Notes under the pieces: generated by a model
What the model was told of the DNA's origin: nothing
What the model saw: the letters and a program-made list of their open reading frames with translations, nothing else
The model's database searches: none
In this document: positions 32,249 through 45,500 of the stretch, one piece after another
How the letters are laid out: each line of letters opens with the position of its first letter
Position numbering within the stretch: the stretch's first letter is position 1
Made by a program: the position numbers and the translations under genes
Assembly: GCA_019614645.1 (NCBI GenBank)
Contig: JABWDB010000004.1
Coordinates: 3,844,001 to 3,908,000, forward strand
Length of the DNA stretch: 64,000 nt
Source of the DNA: Stratiolaelaps scimitus
Lineage: Eukaryota > Arthropoda > Arachnida > Mesostigmata > Laelapidae
Reading direction: 5' to 3'

Positions 32249-34159
32249 CCCCTTGGTGTCTGGAGCGAGAAGCTTCCCTTACCAAAGGATCGATGCGTCT
32301 GGGTAAGTGTCCCTTTTATCATCGGTCGCTGACCTGCACTCGGAGGAACAACGCCTGCAGAAGGTTCGTTCTCTAACTCGGATCCCCCATAGATCGAAAT
32401 AGATATCTGGAACAGGGTACTGAACCAGAAGGGCTTGATTACTTTCCATGCTCGCTGAAGAAGGTAGTCCAACTTTAGCTGGTGGACCAAGCAGAGGCCT
32501 AGTTAGAGTTCGGCAGAGGCGATTCCTCTTGTAATACCCCTTTAGCTTATCTGGCATCTGGCACGCCGTCGTGTTTTGAGCGGGAGCCACCTCGACAGCA
32601 GAGGCTCGTGCGAGCAGGGGAGTCCGTGGACGACCACGACGACACCAGTAACAACAGTGGAACGAACTATTGAACAGAACTATAGATAGATGCATGTTAT
32701 GCTTCATCTATGGCAACAATCCAGATGACATGCGGCAGCTGCCGTGCGGGCGCATCATGCACCGTGTGCGCTGTTGTAAGTTAGCGTAGAGCACCTGAGA
32801 GAGATAGGGAGGCTGTCCCTTGAAGCGTATGGACCATCCAGGCCGATAGTTATTTATGATGGTCTTACAGACACATATATCTGTAGTAAAAGTACATGGA
32901 CATAATTAAAGCAATAGACGATGGCTGGGCTACCTCGCTTAACAGCAGTTGATATCATAGTTTACTCGAGTGGATTTAGAATTCAATTTTATAATATAAC
33001 GCAAGAGGTTGACATCCGAGAATTCTGGTATTTATGCCGAGCGACGTTCACGTGATTTGTCTGAGAATCGGACGTGCTTAAATTGGTAATCACACAGGTA
33101 ATAGTAATAATTTTATTATAAGCGGCCAAAGATATACAAACATCGTAGTTGCACGAAGACAAGATGTAATAATCAGTAACAAACATATATAATACATAAT
33201 ACAAATATTCGAGAGCGTTGCCTGCCGGTGCCAAGAACTTCAAGCAATTCACCTTCGATCAGCTCATCAGTCGAACTTGAGTGTGCGTCGAATTTCACAT
33301 GTTTCAAATTCAAATTGGCATCATTTATCGTAGATATTGAATCAATCACATTGATAATGCAAGCAGAAATTCAGGAAGCGATATTGCAAACGAACTCACC
33401 GCTGAGGTCTCCTCCGCCACTTGCAGTAGACCGATGCAGGAACGATTCATGACCGACTAAAACACGTAAGACGCATAGAATTTCCCAACGTCCGCCCAGA
33501 ATAGATAAACGGATAGACATACACGCTCGGCTAGGCAGGGAGAGTTATTGAGTGCTAGAATTAATATAAAAAACAAACAGAAGGAACAATTCTATGGAAA
33601 TGCGGCAGATGTCACCAGCAGACGTCAGAACTTAGCAGAAGGCGAGGCCCCACGTCGAGGGCCGTCGTATCATGTAACAGCGAAAGTGCGATCGCCCAGA
33701 GGGGAAAAAAGACACTTGACTTACTTTGTGAGTTGCCGATGGCAAAAATATCAACACACTTTTGGTAACAAGAGTATAACCTCCTATACGTGTCAGGGCT
33801 CGGGCACGTTCAAGTGTGGAGCTGGAAAATTGTTCTTTTGGTCGACCTAATTAATGAAAGAAATAGGGGTTAACCCACCCCCAAGGGTCGTTCTATCTTC
33901 ATTCGGAAATCGCGCTCATGGCGTATTTAGTATGGAACTGTCTGGATATCGTCTGAGAAATAAACCTATTCCTATGTCAGGTCCAGCTTCAGATGTTCAG
34001 GTAAAGGTCAACAACAGCGAGAAAAGCGCTGTCCGCAGAGCTTTGATATTGTGTGCATATTCAAGCACCGGGAGCAACGTCATCGGATACGTTCTGAATC
34101 TAACCTTCCGTGAACCACTAATAACTCGCTCATGAATCGACTTCCAACCATGACTAACA
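32249..34159. other. Non-coding, weak open frames only
   Basis: No gene is supported. An open frame at 33548-33727 ends at a consensus donor (TTT|GTGAGT at 33728), but its acceptor side is poor and its composition is unremarkable. Confidence 0.4.
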
Positions 34160-34224
34160 TGATTATATATATATATATATATAATATCATTTGAAGTTAA
34201 TAGTGCATATATATATATATAATC
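34160..34224. repeat. AT-rich inverted repeat
   Basis: GATTATATATATAT at 34160 is matched by ATATATATATAATC ending at 34224, with a 25-30 bp non-repetitive loop. It could form a cruciform. It may simply be two nearby TA microsatellites. Confidence 0.55.
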
Positions 34225-37200
34225 ATCTCGGTTGTGAATGACGAATCAATCTCATCAAAGCCATGCCTAAATGCGGTTCGTGAGTGGTGCAAATGTATAT
34301 AGATATATATCTAATATAAATTACTAATAGTCCAATACTATCTAATACAACTGAAGAGTCCTTCAAATTCACGATTACCTATATTTTGACCAACGGCCAA
34401 TATATATAATAGGTAGGACGTTGGCCGTCATCTTGGACCGTCGAACACATGGCTCGTCACCTGATACGCTGGGTAGGGTCTGGCGTTCGATTTAAAGCCC
34501 TTGAGGTCTTTTGGAGCAGCTGGCCCAGCTCTCGGAAACGGGGCACCCGGTGCCACAGCATCCGGCATCGACTACGCCAGAGTTGGCATCATCACATCAG
34601 CATAACCAAGCTAGCCGCGTAGCAGAAGAGACAGTTCCATTCAACTCTAGCAGAGGAGGGGCGGTCGCTTCGGTTTGATCGCTCATACTGCCGATTTAAG
34701 GATCTATGAGTGGCGTCTCTCAGGTTCTCTGGCAGTCTTTTGTGAGCCAGTTGACTCCAAAAGAGCAATCGCCATACGGTCATAAAATGTAGCAACAATC
34801 GCGATATGGTCAAAAAATGTAGCATTTTATACAGTTAAAATTATCACTCCGGGAGCTGATAATGTTAAATGAATACTCTTCGATTTGATGTCTTAATCGA
34901 CTTCTATTGTATTTTGAGTTTAAGAACGGATTTGCATTGATATATGTATATATTTTTTTTTTCTGAGAGGACGAAATTGTCTTCGAACACACGAACACCA
35001 CTAGAGACAATTCTAATCTCCATTAAAGTGGGCCGATCCCGTGCAGCGGAGGGGGGTTGACGAGAATGACAAAACGCCTCCACCTGCCAAAACCACCATC
35101 CTCTGCTGGGAGTCCATCTCTTCCCTAAAGTCGGCTTCACGCTTGGCATTACTTCGATTTCTAGGGAAGGGCAAGACAACTGTGCACAAAAATATAAATT
35201 ACACAGCGCATTTCGTATGGTTAGGGACAACCCCTGCATCAAGAATGACCAGTACGCAGCTCCCCTGAGGCTGAAATATGATCTAGGATTGTTCTCGAAG
35301 GGCTGGAACCTTTTAGCACTGACACCGCCGAAAAGGCGCGGCCGGCCGCCCGGCCGGCGACCATGCTTTTTGGCAATACCACTCTCATCTGTTCAACTGG
35401 TACATTGTTACATTTAACTTTTATCTCTTAAACTGTTTATGGGGTTTCCAAGAAATCCCCTCAAGCAAATGTCAAGAGTTTGGCGGTAGCGAAGCAAACA
35501 GGAACATGCAACATCGAGACAATCTACTTCTATGGGGCTGCACTTGCGTAATTGAATCAAAAATAATAAATCTCAGACACATCTCACACTTGATGGATGT
35601 AGAACTAACTCTTCGAGACGGATTCGCTATTTAGCGCGTCGGCTATGCATAACCCAAGTAGGTGGTGCTTGTAGCCTTCATTCAAAAACGGCCTTAAACC
35701 CTGCCAGAGCGTCAAACAAACGACCTTCAAGCGTAATCACGGGACAAGCCAAGATTCTACATGCTGCCCTAAATGTAATCCTCCCATGGGAATATTACGG
35801 TATCCCATTGCCATTTGTGTTGTTCGTCCCTGCCAAGTAATGCAAAGCGATTTAATTTTTAATTTAAGCCGAATCGTTTTATACAAATGAATACAGCCAG
35901 CAGACGTTAAATGATAGCTCCGAGGTGGAGCTTCTGGAGCTTGGTGGCACGCATCGTGTTGTACGTATGCCGTTAGCGTACCGTACAAATCCACCGGGTC
36001 GCTATCAGGCTATAAAATAATTAGATTAGTAGGAGAAACGCTACGGATGGATCAGATAGAAAACAAACTCAGATAAATTAAGTTCTAGTATCGTATGATT
36101 TCACTACTCTATAAATGTCATTATCGTAATAACAAACGATAGGGGGGATTTCGAGGGACGTTTATATGGCAACGATATCAGCATATACATTTGCTGATGA
36201 ACAGCCCCTGGCTGTTCACACACTGATGGGGCTGACACGGACAGAAAAGTCCAATCGTACGTTAAATTATGTCCAATGATGATATTTCCGCTTTCCAGCC
36301 GGAGGCGATACTTTGTATCGTCTTTGTTGCGAGCGGCAACCAAGCTCCATGGTTGCCTTGTCCACTCGTTACTGACCGCCGCCGCCGACGATGTCCCACG
36401 CCAATCAGCGATCTTTAACTCACTACTTCTTGCTGGACGGACTATGCATGTATCACTGTGTATGTGCTGCAGCGTACACCGACAGGTTTCTCTCGTGGTG
36501 GTGCTAAATATCGCCTAGGCAAATACCTGCAAAGCGCCAGCCTGTCGCCTGTTGCAACAAAATGATACAAGTAAGGCTAGCTGGATAATTACAGATGCGG
36601 TTCATTAAAAGCTATCGGATATCGATCCACTGCCGCTGCTCCATTGGCTGGAATGAAAAGCTAATTGACGGAGAAGAAAACGGATCGTGCGATGCCCGGT
36701 TATATTCTCAGTGCGGTGGTTGTCATAATAATCACAAGTAGTAATAATAATAATAATAACTAATAAGTAATAATAACAAATAGCAATAGCAGTAATAATA
36801 CGAATCGCTCTACTTCATTTATGATATATCCTGATGATGTGTGCTCATCTCAGATTGATAGTTCCACGTATAGTTTAAGCATAAGCATCCATGGCATATT
36901 CACCGACTAATTAGGGGAGCACACGCAGGACCAAACGTGAAGGCAGAATGATTCGCGTCGGCGCAATAATTTATATTTACCGAGTCACATGCATCTATAT
37001 GGCGCATGAGAGGATGGCGCAAAAAAACTACACAAATTAAGTTACAATAGCAATTTGCGGTGCTGTATGCCGCAGCGTTGTCAACGACATTGTACCAAAC
37101 AAGCAACCATTGCGAGCACTGATCGAAGTGCGAATGCTGCAAAATCTGATTAGGACGTAGTGACATTTTGCGATGTTTAATCCTTACGTTGTTTTGAGTC

Positions 37201-37560
37201 GAGCAGCGGGACCAATAAATCAGTGATGATTTATAATCTCACTGGGGGCGATACAATCGATGATTGCGGACTTTCGTGAAAAATGATCGCGTTTGGCTGC
37301 CACTCGCCTACCAAAACCTGCCCCCCCCCGCCCTCGAGGTGTCGTTGAACAACGACGACACAAAGCGATTCGGAGGTTTCTCTATGACTTTATATGACCG
37401 ATGCTGCTGCCGCCGCTTTCATACGTGTTATCATTGGTGCCATATCTCTCGTTCACATCTCTCATATGATCACGTAGTCGGCTAATGGATTGTGACAGCC
37501 CCATTGAGGCGTATCTGTTCGGCGTACACAACATTGCAGGGAATAGCCTAGGCTGCTCTA
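34225..37560. other. Non-coding, nothing recognised
   Basis: No gene is supported. A hairpin with the 8-bp stem ACGGCCAA / TTGGCCGT lies within 34390-34430, and an (AAT)n run lies at about 36740-36775. Frames around 35.0-35.4 kb have some protein-like stretches but conflict with each other. Confidence 0.45.
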
Positions 37561-37609
<49 letters not shown>

Positions 37610-37623
37610 AGAGAGAGAGAGAT
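37561..37623. repeat. (TA)n-(GA)n compound microsatellite
   Basis: A TA run of about 45 bases is followed directly by a GA run. Artificial Ile-Tyr open frames cross it on the minus strand. Confidence 0.9.
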
Positions 37624-40600
37624 TGGAGACTGGGAGCACGAAGCTCCCGGGTCGTTATCATACGACCAGGTTGTACGGCGTCAGCCACTTTCATCCAGAA
37701 CACTTGATTCTGTGTTGCACATATCGAGGTGTGCGTATACTCGTCTCGCAAGCTATATAGGGTCGGGGGAAAGGTTGTAGCCAGGTCTGGGGGTAAGATT
37801 TCATAAGAGAGCTTTCCAAGAAATACAAGCAAGGTCGTTGACAGGGTTTCGAGATCGCTTGTAGCCCCTATACTGCGCTAATGAGGCAGAAGTTGCCACT
37901 TCTAAAAGTTCCCCATCCCGGAGAGGCTCCTCCTGGTAAGGGCCAGCCGAACGTTTTAGGCGATTGTCTGTCAGCGTGGCTTTTACGAAGCAGCAGGCGT
38001 GTAGAGAGAGGTAGAGAGAATGAGGCCCACACTGGTGTAACGCCGTGTCCGCTACCATCCCCGCGGACCCCGGCGACGGTCCGCCGGGTCTTGGTCGGTT
38101 CGAAACCTCTAATTTCCAAGTTTCGATCCCAAGGCCACTCGTTCACATACACACACACACATACCAAGGTAATATAAATGATGGCGGCCTGTAGAATAGA
38201 GTCATAAAAAAGATTCCTACCGTTAAAGTTACCACGATAACCCCCCAGAGAGCGCTATTAAAAGGCAACCATTCGCAAATCAGCAATCAGTCTCTGTTCT
38301 TATGTAGGGGTACACTATATATATATATAATATATACACTATATATACACTATATATATAATATATACGTACATGTTTATTTGATATGATATAGTAAGCT
38401 GTTTTCTCTGTCACTATATTTGAAAAGGATGGCACGGCATCTGCCGATCTCTTCGGTAAAGACAACTTTTCAGGGGCGGTTCGAAGCTCCGTCGCTCGGA
38501 GCTTTGTCCGTTGGGTTTGCGTTTCTCCACTCGATGAGCAGTCCCATTAGCCCCGCGGGCAATTCGTGCAGCCGCGAGGAACCTGCACGCCGTTTGCACA
38601 CATCACTGCCATCGTGTAGCGCAACCGCCGCCTTCGTCGAGCGGTGCTCCGAGCGGGTTCTTCTCGACGGGCTCCAGTTGAGGGTAGCAGGGGGTAGCGG
38701 TACGGCCAGACCTCAAAAAGGCTCTCATCACCCGTAAAATGTGTAATTTGCACATATTTGCAAATATACAGCTTTCACGCAGACACGGACCTGAGGTTCC
38801 TTACCGAGGTTCTCCCGAACAGAGACATACACACAAGAGGTACTCGTCGTTCAGACGGCGAGCACTCTTAGATGAGCCTGTGGGCAAATATGTAGCTGCG
38901 TCGATTGCTAAAAACCTCCTACCGATTGATTGGCTGCTTCTGCTGCGGCGGCGGGGGCGGCTGCTGTGACTAGATTTGCTGACGGGGATTATCCGTAGGC
39001 GCAATGTTGAGAAGGGACAACTAGATCGAGAAAACTAAAACGTTTTACGCTTAATAGGCCTAGTATTGGGTAATGACTACTAAGATCGCGACGAGAAAAT
39101 ACGCTACGCTACCTAGATATTATGACGGAAGTGCCACCTATAGGGCGAGAGGCCACTGCTTGAATAAACAGGAAGCATACATCGCTGGCCAATTCGAAAC
39201 GGATTATGAAATTTGACGTGATTGTTTACCTCAAAGGAAATCTGTTCCGTACGACCGGGGCTGTGCTTGTAAACTATAGCTTGAGACAAAATTGATTTCA
39301 AGTCGCTGCGATACCTAAAAATGAAATGGATAACCAGTTGTGTAAATACGGCGTATCTCAGTTCGTTGGTTTAGCTACCGGTTCGACAGATAAGTCGATG
39401 TAATGCCGCATTTGATCGCCGTTGAAGAAGGGTGTCTATGCCATCTTGGATAGCTCGTTTGAAGTGACCTATGACGAATGCAGTCAGTGTGAGACGCTCA
39501 AAAAATTAGAACGAAAACAAACCATCTACTAATGAAAAAGCTAAATAATTCTCCTAATGGTTCTCTGCCTACGAGTAAAATCAGCGATGGCAGTTAACAC
39601 AAACACGCTTGAAAATTTCCAGTTTTAAGCGGACAGCTCGGATAGCCAGCTCGCTTGTAGGAGGTCCTATGAGCCAGGACCTGGTACCTAAGGTCAAATA
39701 ATATCCGGCATACTGGATCGTCGCTCCTCTCCCTCGCCTCCCTTCTCCTCCTCTGTAAGAGGAAGATTGTGGCGCATCTTAGCGTTAATGTCGTACCCTT
39801 CGTCCTGAACTTCTTCTGCTTCGTCTTTTACACAACTGGCTTTTGCTTTCTTCGGCTTTTCTTCGGCTTCTCACTCCGAATCGACAGATGTTTGGCGCGT
39901 GCTCCGGCCCCCATCGTCTCTCCCCTCGTAGGGCTAACCGCCCGCGTGCTCCTCTCGACCCGAGCAGTCGGAGCGCACATCTGACAGAAGTCGCCTTCCG
40001 GACTGCTGCTGTTTGTCGCAGCATCGAGCTCATGCCCGCTGCAATTCTGCCCGTCTTCGTTGTCCGAACGCCCGGAGCTGACTAGAGGCGAACACTAAAA
40101 TCCTAACATATGGCCGACCCAAACAACATGGGGGAACAGGAGGACAGACTGTAGACACCGTCACCCCAACAATGGTGACACAGGCTCTCGGATCTCGAGA
40201 GCCGCAAGCCGCCACAGGGGCGTCCACACCCGATATCATAGCTGCTGTTCAACATACAAAGGCAGTCGGTACGAACTACTACAACGAACGGATTTAAACG
40301 GCATGAACCGTCAGATTGACGTCTTTTGTCCCGCCATTGCGTTACGTTAGCCACGTCAGATGTCAGGCAGATAGTGCTAAGACGAACTGAGATATCGTAG
40401 CGTTGATTTGATGTGACACACCACATATCGTATTACGTCATACGTGGAAAACAAACAAAGCTGACAATCGCAAACCGATCTGCGTATCATTCCGAGTTAA
40501 ATTTGCAACGCAAACGGCGAAAATGTACGGCGAAAAAACGAACCCAAGAAACAAAAACGCACACACACACACACTCAACGCCTCGATATCGATCAGAACA

Positions 40601-40848
40601 AATCAAGGCATCGGGCCTGAGTCAAATGCCGACCTTGGAACACATTTTTCTTCTTCGACTGAGTCGCTAGGTGAAGGCTGAATCGTGATGTAAGAAGGGA
40701 CAACCAAACGCACTTACATACTTGACAGTGGATGCCACCACCTCAAGTTGCATTGATGGTCACTATGCGAGAGAGGCGCTGACTGCAGACTCCTGTAGAG
40801 CGTTTCAAGAAGTATGCGTCATTCTCAGTGTGAATGCGAACCAAAGCA
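37624..40848. other. Non-coding, repeats only
   Basis: No gene is supported. At 38315-38372 there is a higher-order repeat of ACTATATATA and TAATATATAC units. A GC-rich patch at 38420-38740 has open frames on both strands, none of which I can assign. Confidence 0.45.
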
Positions 40849-40886
40849 TTCAATTCATTTTTTTTCAATTCAAGAACACCTTTATT
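40849..40886 (-). other. Possible retroposed transcript 3' end
   Basis: On the minus strand AATAAA (40886-40881) is followed 15 nt later by a run of eight A (40865-40858), the arrangement left by a reverse-transcribed polyadenylated RNA. The 9-mer TTCAATTCA occurs on both sides of the poly(T) (40849-40857 and 40864-40872). A short run of eight A could equally be chance. Confidence 0.35.
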
Positions 40887-42307
40887 AACAAAAGGGGGTT
40901 ATACATTTGGTGTACAAAAATTAGTTACTGCATAGAATATGCATGAGTGTCTCTGAGCATTCGTGTCGCTCGAAAAGAAAACATATTATTGACTCTTTCG
41001 GTCCTGGCGATTTGCATTCCATGCAATATAAGAGCAATGAGATAATTGCGCGTCAGCACGATAAATAGACGTCGCCGCATTGAGAGCAATAAACAATTCG
41101 CGTATTGCATTTCGTACTAACGAAAACAACAAAGAAAAAACGAACGAATTTCACCAACAGCAAAAAAACATAGAGAGCAGCTCAAGAATCGACGGAGCAT
41201 CGTGTACACCCCTATGTCTGTAATGTATCGGCTACGCGAAGAGCGCGTTGTTCGTTTCTGTTTCGACCGGCGCTAACGAGAAGGTCAGGTGTTGCATAGA
41301 TCTTTTTTAGGCAATTATCTGAGGACACATTTTCGGTTCACGAAATTCCGTCGCTCGAATTCGATTTCGGAGACTTGAAAAATAATTCTCTACAGAACTA
41401 TTCGTCAAGAGATACGACCGATCACAATTGCAAGACCGTTTTTTTTCTTTAGATTAATATGTCAATCGTGCTGCCCGAAACGAATATGGCATTGGGGTTT
41501 CCCCAAAACCCAGTGCGGCGTCAGTAGAGCGTCCACAGCACCCGAATGTCACTGTGTCGCTCATTGAGGCAGTGGCCGTCGTGGACACCACTTTCCTTAA
41601 TCCAAGACCATCCGTTGGCTAGGGTGAGTCCCGTCGGAGAGAGAGAGAGAGACAGAGAGAGATGAAGATAGTGGTCTTCGTAAGCAAAGACTGCGCGTGC
41701 GAAGAATTGAACGGGGGCCCCTGGATCGGCTCGGGTCGGCACGAGCCTGCCACGCGTCACCATTGTATTTGCGGGTGAACAGATTCGACATCTTCTGCTC
41801 GTCCCCTAAGGGTTCGGCGTGGGTCTTTCGAGACGAGCGCTGCAGCAGCGAATCATCATCCGTGATGGTGAATTGAAGGAGTTAGCCACTTCGACTAACA
41901 TGTGTGTAGTGTAGCAGCGGTACTAGGGCGTGCTGAAACTCGCCGCCGCCGCCGAGCCACTCCGGCCAAGACAGTCGGGTCAAACAGCAGACGGTCTCGG
42001 TGCAGATCAGCCCACGATAGGTGGTGGTGGTGGCGGTTGGTGATCAGCGTTTACCGCTGTCTAGCCCGCGTGCCGGACTACGAGCGAGCAGAACGCGAGC
42101 TTGCCGGGCGCAGGTTAGCTGGATCGATCGGCGATCACATTCTGCTGCACACTGCTTTGGGGACTATCTTTCGGTGGACCTCTTCAAGCTGAAATGATGC
42201 CGCCGGCATATGGGCTATTGTGAGCAGCAACAGTAGCGCGTTGGAGCCCCTCCATCTACCTTGGCATAGGCAGCCGCATAGAGGGTACAACAACAATAAC
42301 TTTCCCG
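40887..42307. other. Non-coding, (GA)n repeat
   Basis: No gene is supported. A GA run lies at about 41637-41661. A minus-strand open frame crossing it (41763-41521) is partly low-complexity. A GC-rich patch begins near 41.9 kb. Confidence 0.4.
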
Positions 42308-42343
42308 TTAGTTAGTTAGTTAGCTAGTTTAGTTAGCTACATA
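42308..42343. repeat. (GTTA)n-type repeat
   Basis: The 4-bp unit GTTA is repeated several times with variants (GCTA, GTTTA). Confidence 0.8.
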
Positions 42344-42545
42344 TATAGATAGATCGACGAGAGGTCCTGTCGGTGATAGCTGATGGCGGAGGCTATCCAG
42401 GAATCGAGAGTTTTTGTGGTGGCTAGACCATTGTATACTGCCGCACGAGACTATTACACAAAAGTAAGTGATGAGCATACACGTGCGTTGTCGTTCCGAG
42501 ACAACAGATATTGGTTGAGAGCCTATATAATAATATAAAGCCTAT

Positions 42546-42573
42546 AATAATATATATATATATATATATATAG
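42546..42573. repeat. (TA)n microsatellite
   Basis: A TA run of about 26 bases preceded by a duplicated CTATATAATAATATA-like string. Confidence 0.85.
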
Positions 42574-45500
42574 ACGAGGACTTGCTAAAATCCAGACTCA
42601 CATTTATTGTATAAGTTTCAAGCCACGCCGTCCAATATCTACGGGTCGATATAGGGTGAACAACCAATTTGAGCAGGACGACGAATGGCGTTTAGCCCGT
42701 GACACTCACGATCCATATTCAGCACAAGGGTACATCACCACAAATGACCGCCGACACCTCTTCCCTAAAGCATCCTCTTCTAGCTGCAAGATCCCCGCCG
42801 CTTACGATATACGGTATAGTGCCACGTTTATGTGCGGCCGTATTTGTGTGTCTGTATGCGGTTGTCCCCTATGTAGATGTCCGCTGAACACGGGGGAATG
42901 ATGGTCGTTGACTGTCGCTATCGATTGGGAGGTAATTCATTCAGTCGTTGTATGGTTGTTTGCCGATATATACAATACAGACTTCCTAGATATGTCTGAG
43001 TTACCATTACGGCTACAACAACAACAACAGCAATGACAACAATGGTAGCAACAGCTGCGACTGAAGTCGTATCGACGGGGCAGATACCAACGAGCTATCC
43101 GCTCGTACGCTCTGGGCTCCGGGGTAGAGGCACCAGTGGAAGTGACCCAGAGGTCGGCAGAGAAGTTGGCAATCGGCAGCGCTATTCGCGGCACCGCGTC
43201 GAGTTGCGTCTACAGACCACTGGGGATGGAATAATTGATAGCATTGGGGGTTACGACTGCGATCGGCTGGCTGACTGACTGTCTGACTGAAATCGGTATG
43301 GCGGAGCGGCGGCGGCGGATACTCGCAGGCCATACGGAAATACGGGCGCGCGGAGGAACTAAACACAGCGAGGATCAATCGTCCCGCTGCCCCGAAGAAT
43401 CCCTTACGTCTCTGGACCCCCTTGAATCACTTACACCCCTGAAATTGCACCCCTGACAACTCGCCAACCGCGCCGGTTCCCTAATCCCTCGTCTCCGTTC
43501 TGGAACACAGTTTGCGCGGGCAAAACGCAAATAAAAGTGGGCGAGCAATTAACAATCTATGCGAGGCTCATTTTAGAGTTGTATATGTTGGGTCTTACCT
43601 CGTTTCTCCCCAAAATAATGTGGCCGCGTGATTTCCTGGGAAATCGTCCCTGAGGTGATCTGATCGTCTGATCTGGTACCCAATGAAGAGTGGAGGATGA
43701 TGGTTGAATAGCCAGTTAAGCAGTGGACCAGAGGAACGGATGAATGTACTTTCTGGAAAAACTTAGACACACGTACGCCACCACAACATACAGCATGTCC
43801 GGCGAGTCGGTTGTTTGTGCAAAAACGAGAAGTATCAAACACGTGCTACTAGAAATCTATTCAAAATTGTCCATACAGCCATCGGCGTCAGTATTCAAAT
43901 AGAGTTGTTCTCGTCGTCGTCTAGGGAATCTAGGTTGTAAATACATTCGGACGAGTCCTCCTTAGCGGCCATCTTTGGAGGCTTTGTCAAAACGTCCTGC
44001 ACCGGGCCATACGATGACACGAGGCACAGGCCGTTTAAGGCAAAATATCCTAGGCAGGAACAGCAGAGCAGACGGGTGGGAACAAACCGTAACGAACCGT
44101 CGGCTGAACGTAAGAATTTGATGTTTCGCTTCGACAAATCGGCCAATTTGGCCTGGGCCGAGTATGTACCCCTGCAGCTTCCCGTCTCGGCTAAACGCGA
44201 CGAGTTCGCCACGCTCGCTTCGTTCCAATTGAACTTGATGAGGTGATATCTCTAAGTTCCGATCGGTCTTTTGGGCCCCCGCGTACACTTAGGTCTCCAC
44301 GGGAGATGGATGGAAAGACGGTTCGGACGGGATACTGAGTAGTCTATTTGAGGACGCCGTAGTAGAACCTCGGTTGCGCCGCTGGCCGGCTGTTCCGTAG
44401 ACACTGGCCTAACTTGAGCGCCGTCCGATCCTGGCAGGCGCTGACCTCGTGGATCAGTGGACTCGGACGGCAGAGGCGATGATATGTACGTAGGCATTAA
44501 AGCCTTCCCAAGGGACAATATACCAGGGTAGATCGTAGGAACATAAGGAAAAATTGTTCTCAAGATGAATGTAAACCGCCCCCTATTTTGACTTTGTTAG
44601 CTTGAGCAAACACGATGAACAAGATACAATTTATGACGTATGCACCGCAGAAACAAGAATATATTGCTGTCGTTGTCGCTATATCACAGTCGAGTAGGAA
44701 GGACTAGTGAATGTTCGTAGCACTCGTGACAAATTTCGTTTTGTGAAATTGTGTCATTTATTAAGGCTTCAGTAGCATAACCATCATCTAGCCAAGCATA
44801 ACCATAACGCAAACTAAACCATTCCATGAATCTGATCGCGCACCTTCAGCAATCACTACTCCCAGACGGAGCCTGCTCAAACGAAGTCGATCGACCAAGC
44901 ATTGAACAAGCAACGGCCGACAAGTAACGATCCACCACAGTGACCAGATAGTCTTACTCCAGATCATACGACCTGTTCGTCAGAGTCCCAGATGAAGGAA
45001 CGCTTCGTACAACTAACAGCTACTCACGTTGGCGTTTCTCATTGATAAGCACGAGCTGAGTTCTCCGAATCGCACGTGGCGCATGTGTTGCCGTACCGGG
45101 GCGGCACTGGCTGTATTCGAATCTGTGATGTGTTCGACAGACCGAGTCTTCTTTCGCCTTTCGTCATCTTTGGCGCAACTACAAACGCCAAACGAGCGCC
45201 AGGGGATAACTGGCCATTGTGGTCTCCACACCGTGAGCTAGGAAGCGACTTGTCCTTTTGATCTTCGGAGGTGATGGCTATACAGAGGCTTCTTACAGAA
45301 CTTCCACGCTTCCTATTTGACCTGTATGGAATTAGGAGTTCGGCGGGAAACTCCACGGCGATTGTTTGGCTAAGGCAAGCCGTATGAAGGAGTTGAGTCG
45401 ACATGAGTGCCTTTGGGACTGGCGGGGCCTACATTTTGTCTGATGAGTAACCGTGGGGGAGGCCACGTCTGAGTGGCTTTCAATCGAGAAATCGAGTGCG

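Noticed and set aside
35217..35417. AT-hook-like KRRGRPPGRRP in a short frame
   Set aside because: Encoded by a GC-rich palindromic patch (GGCCGGCCGCCCGGCCGG) in a frame with no other support.
38547..38753. GDES string suggesting a mariner fragment
   Set aside because: No other mariner signature (NARPH, SPDL) nearby in any frame; four residues are not enough.
43895..44563. Three overlapping minus-strand frames with an acidic C-terminus
   Set aside because: Frames conflict, no splice sites or domains are visible, and the join would require unsupported frameshifts.
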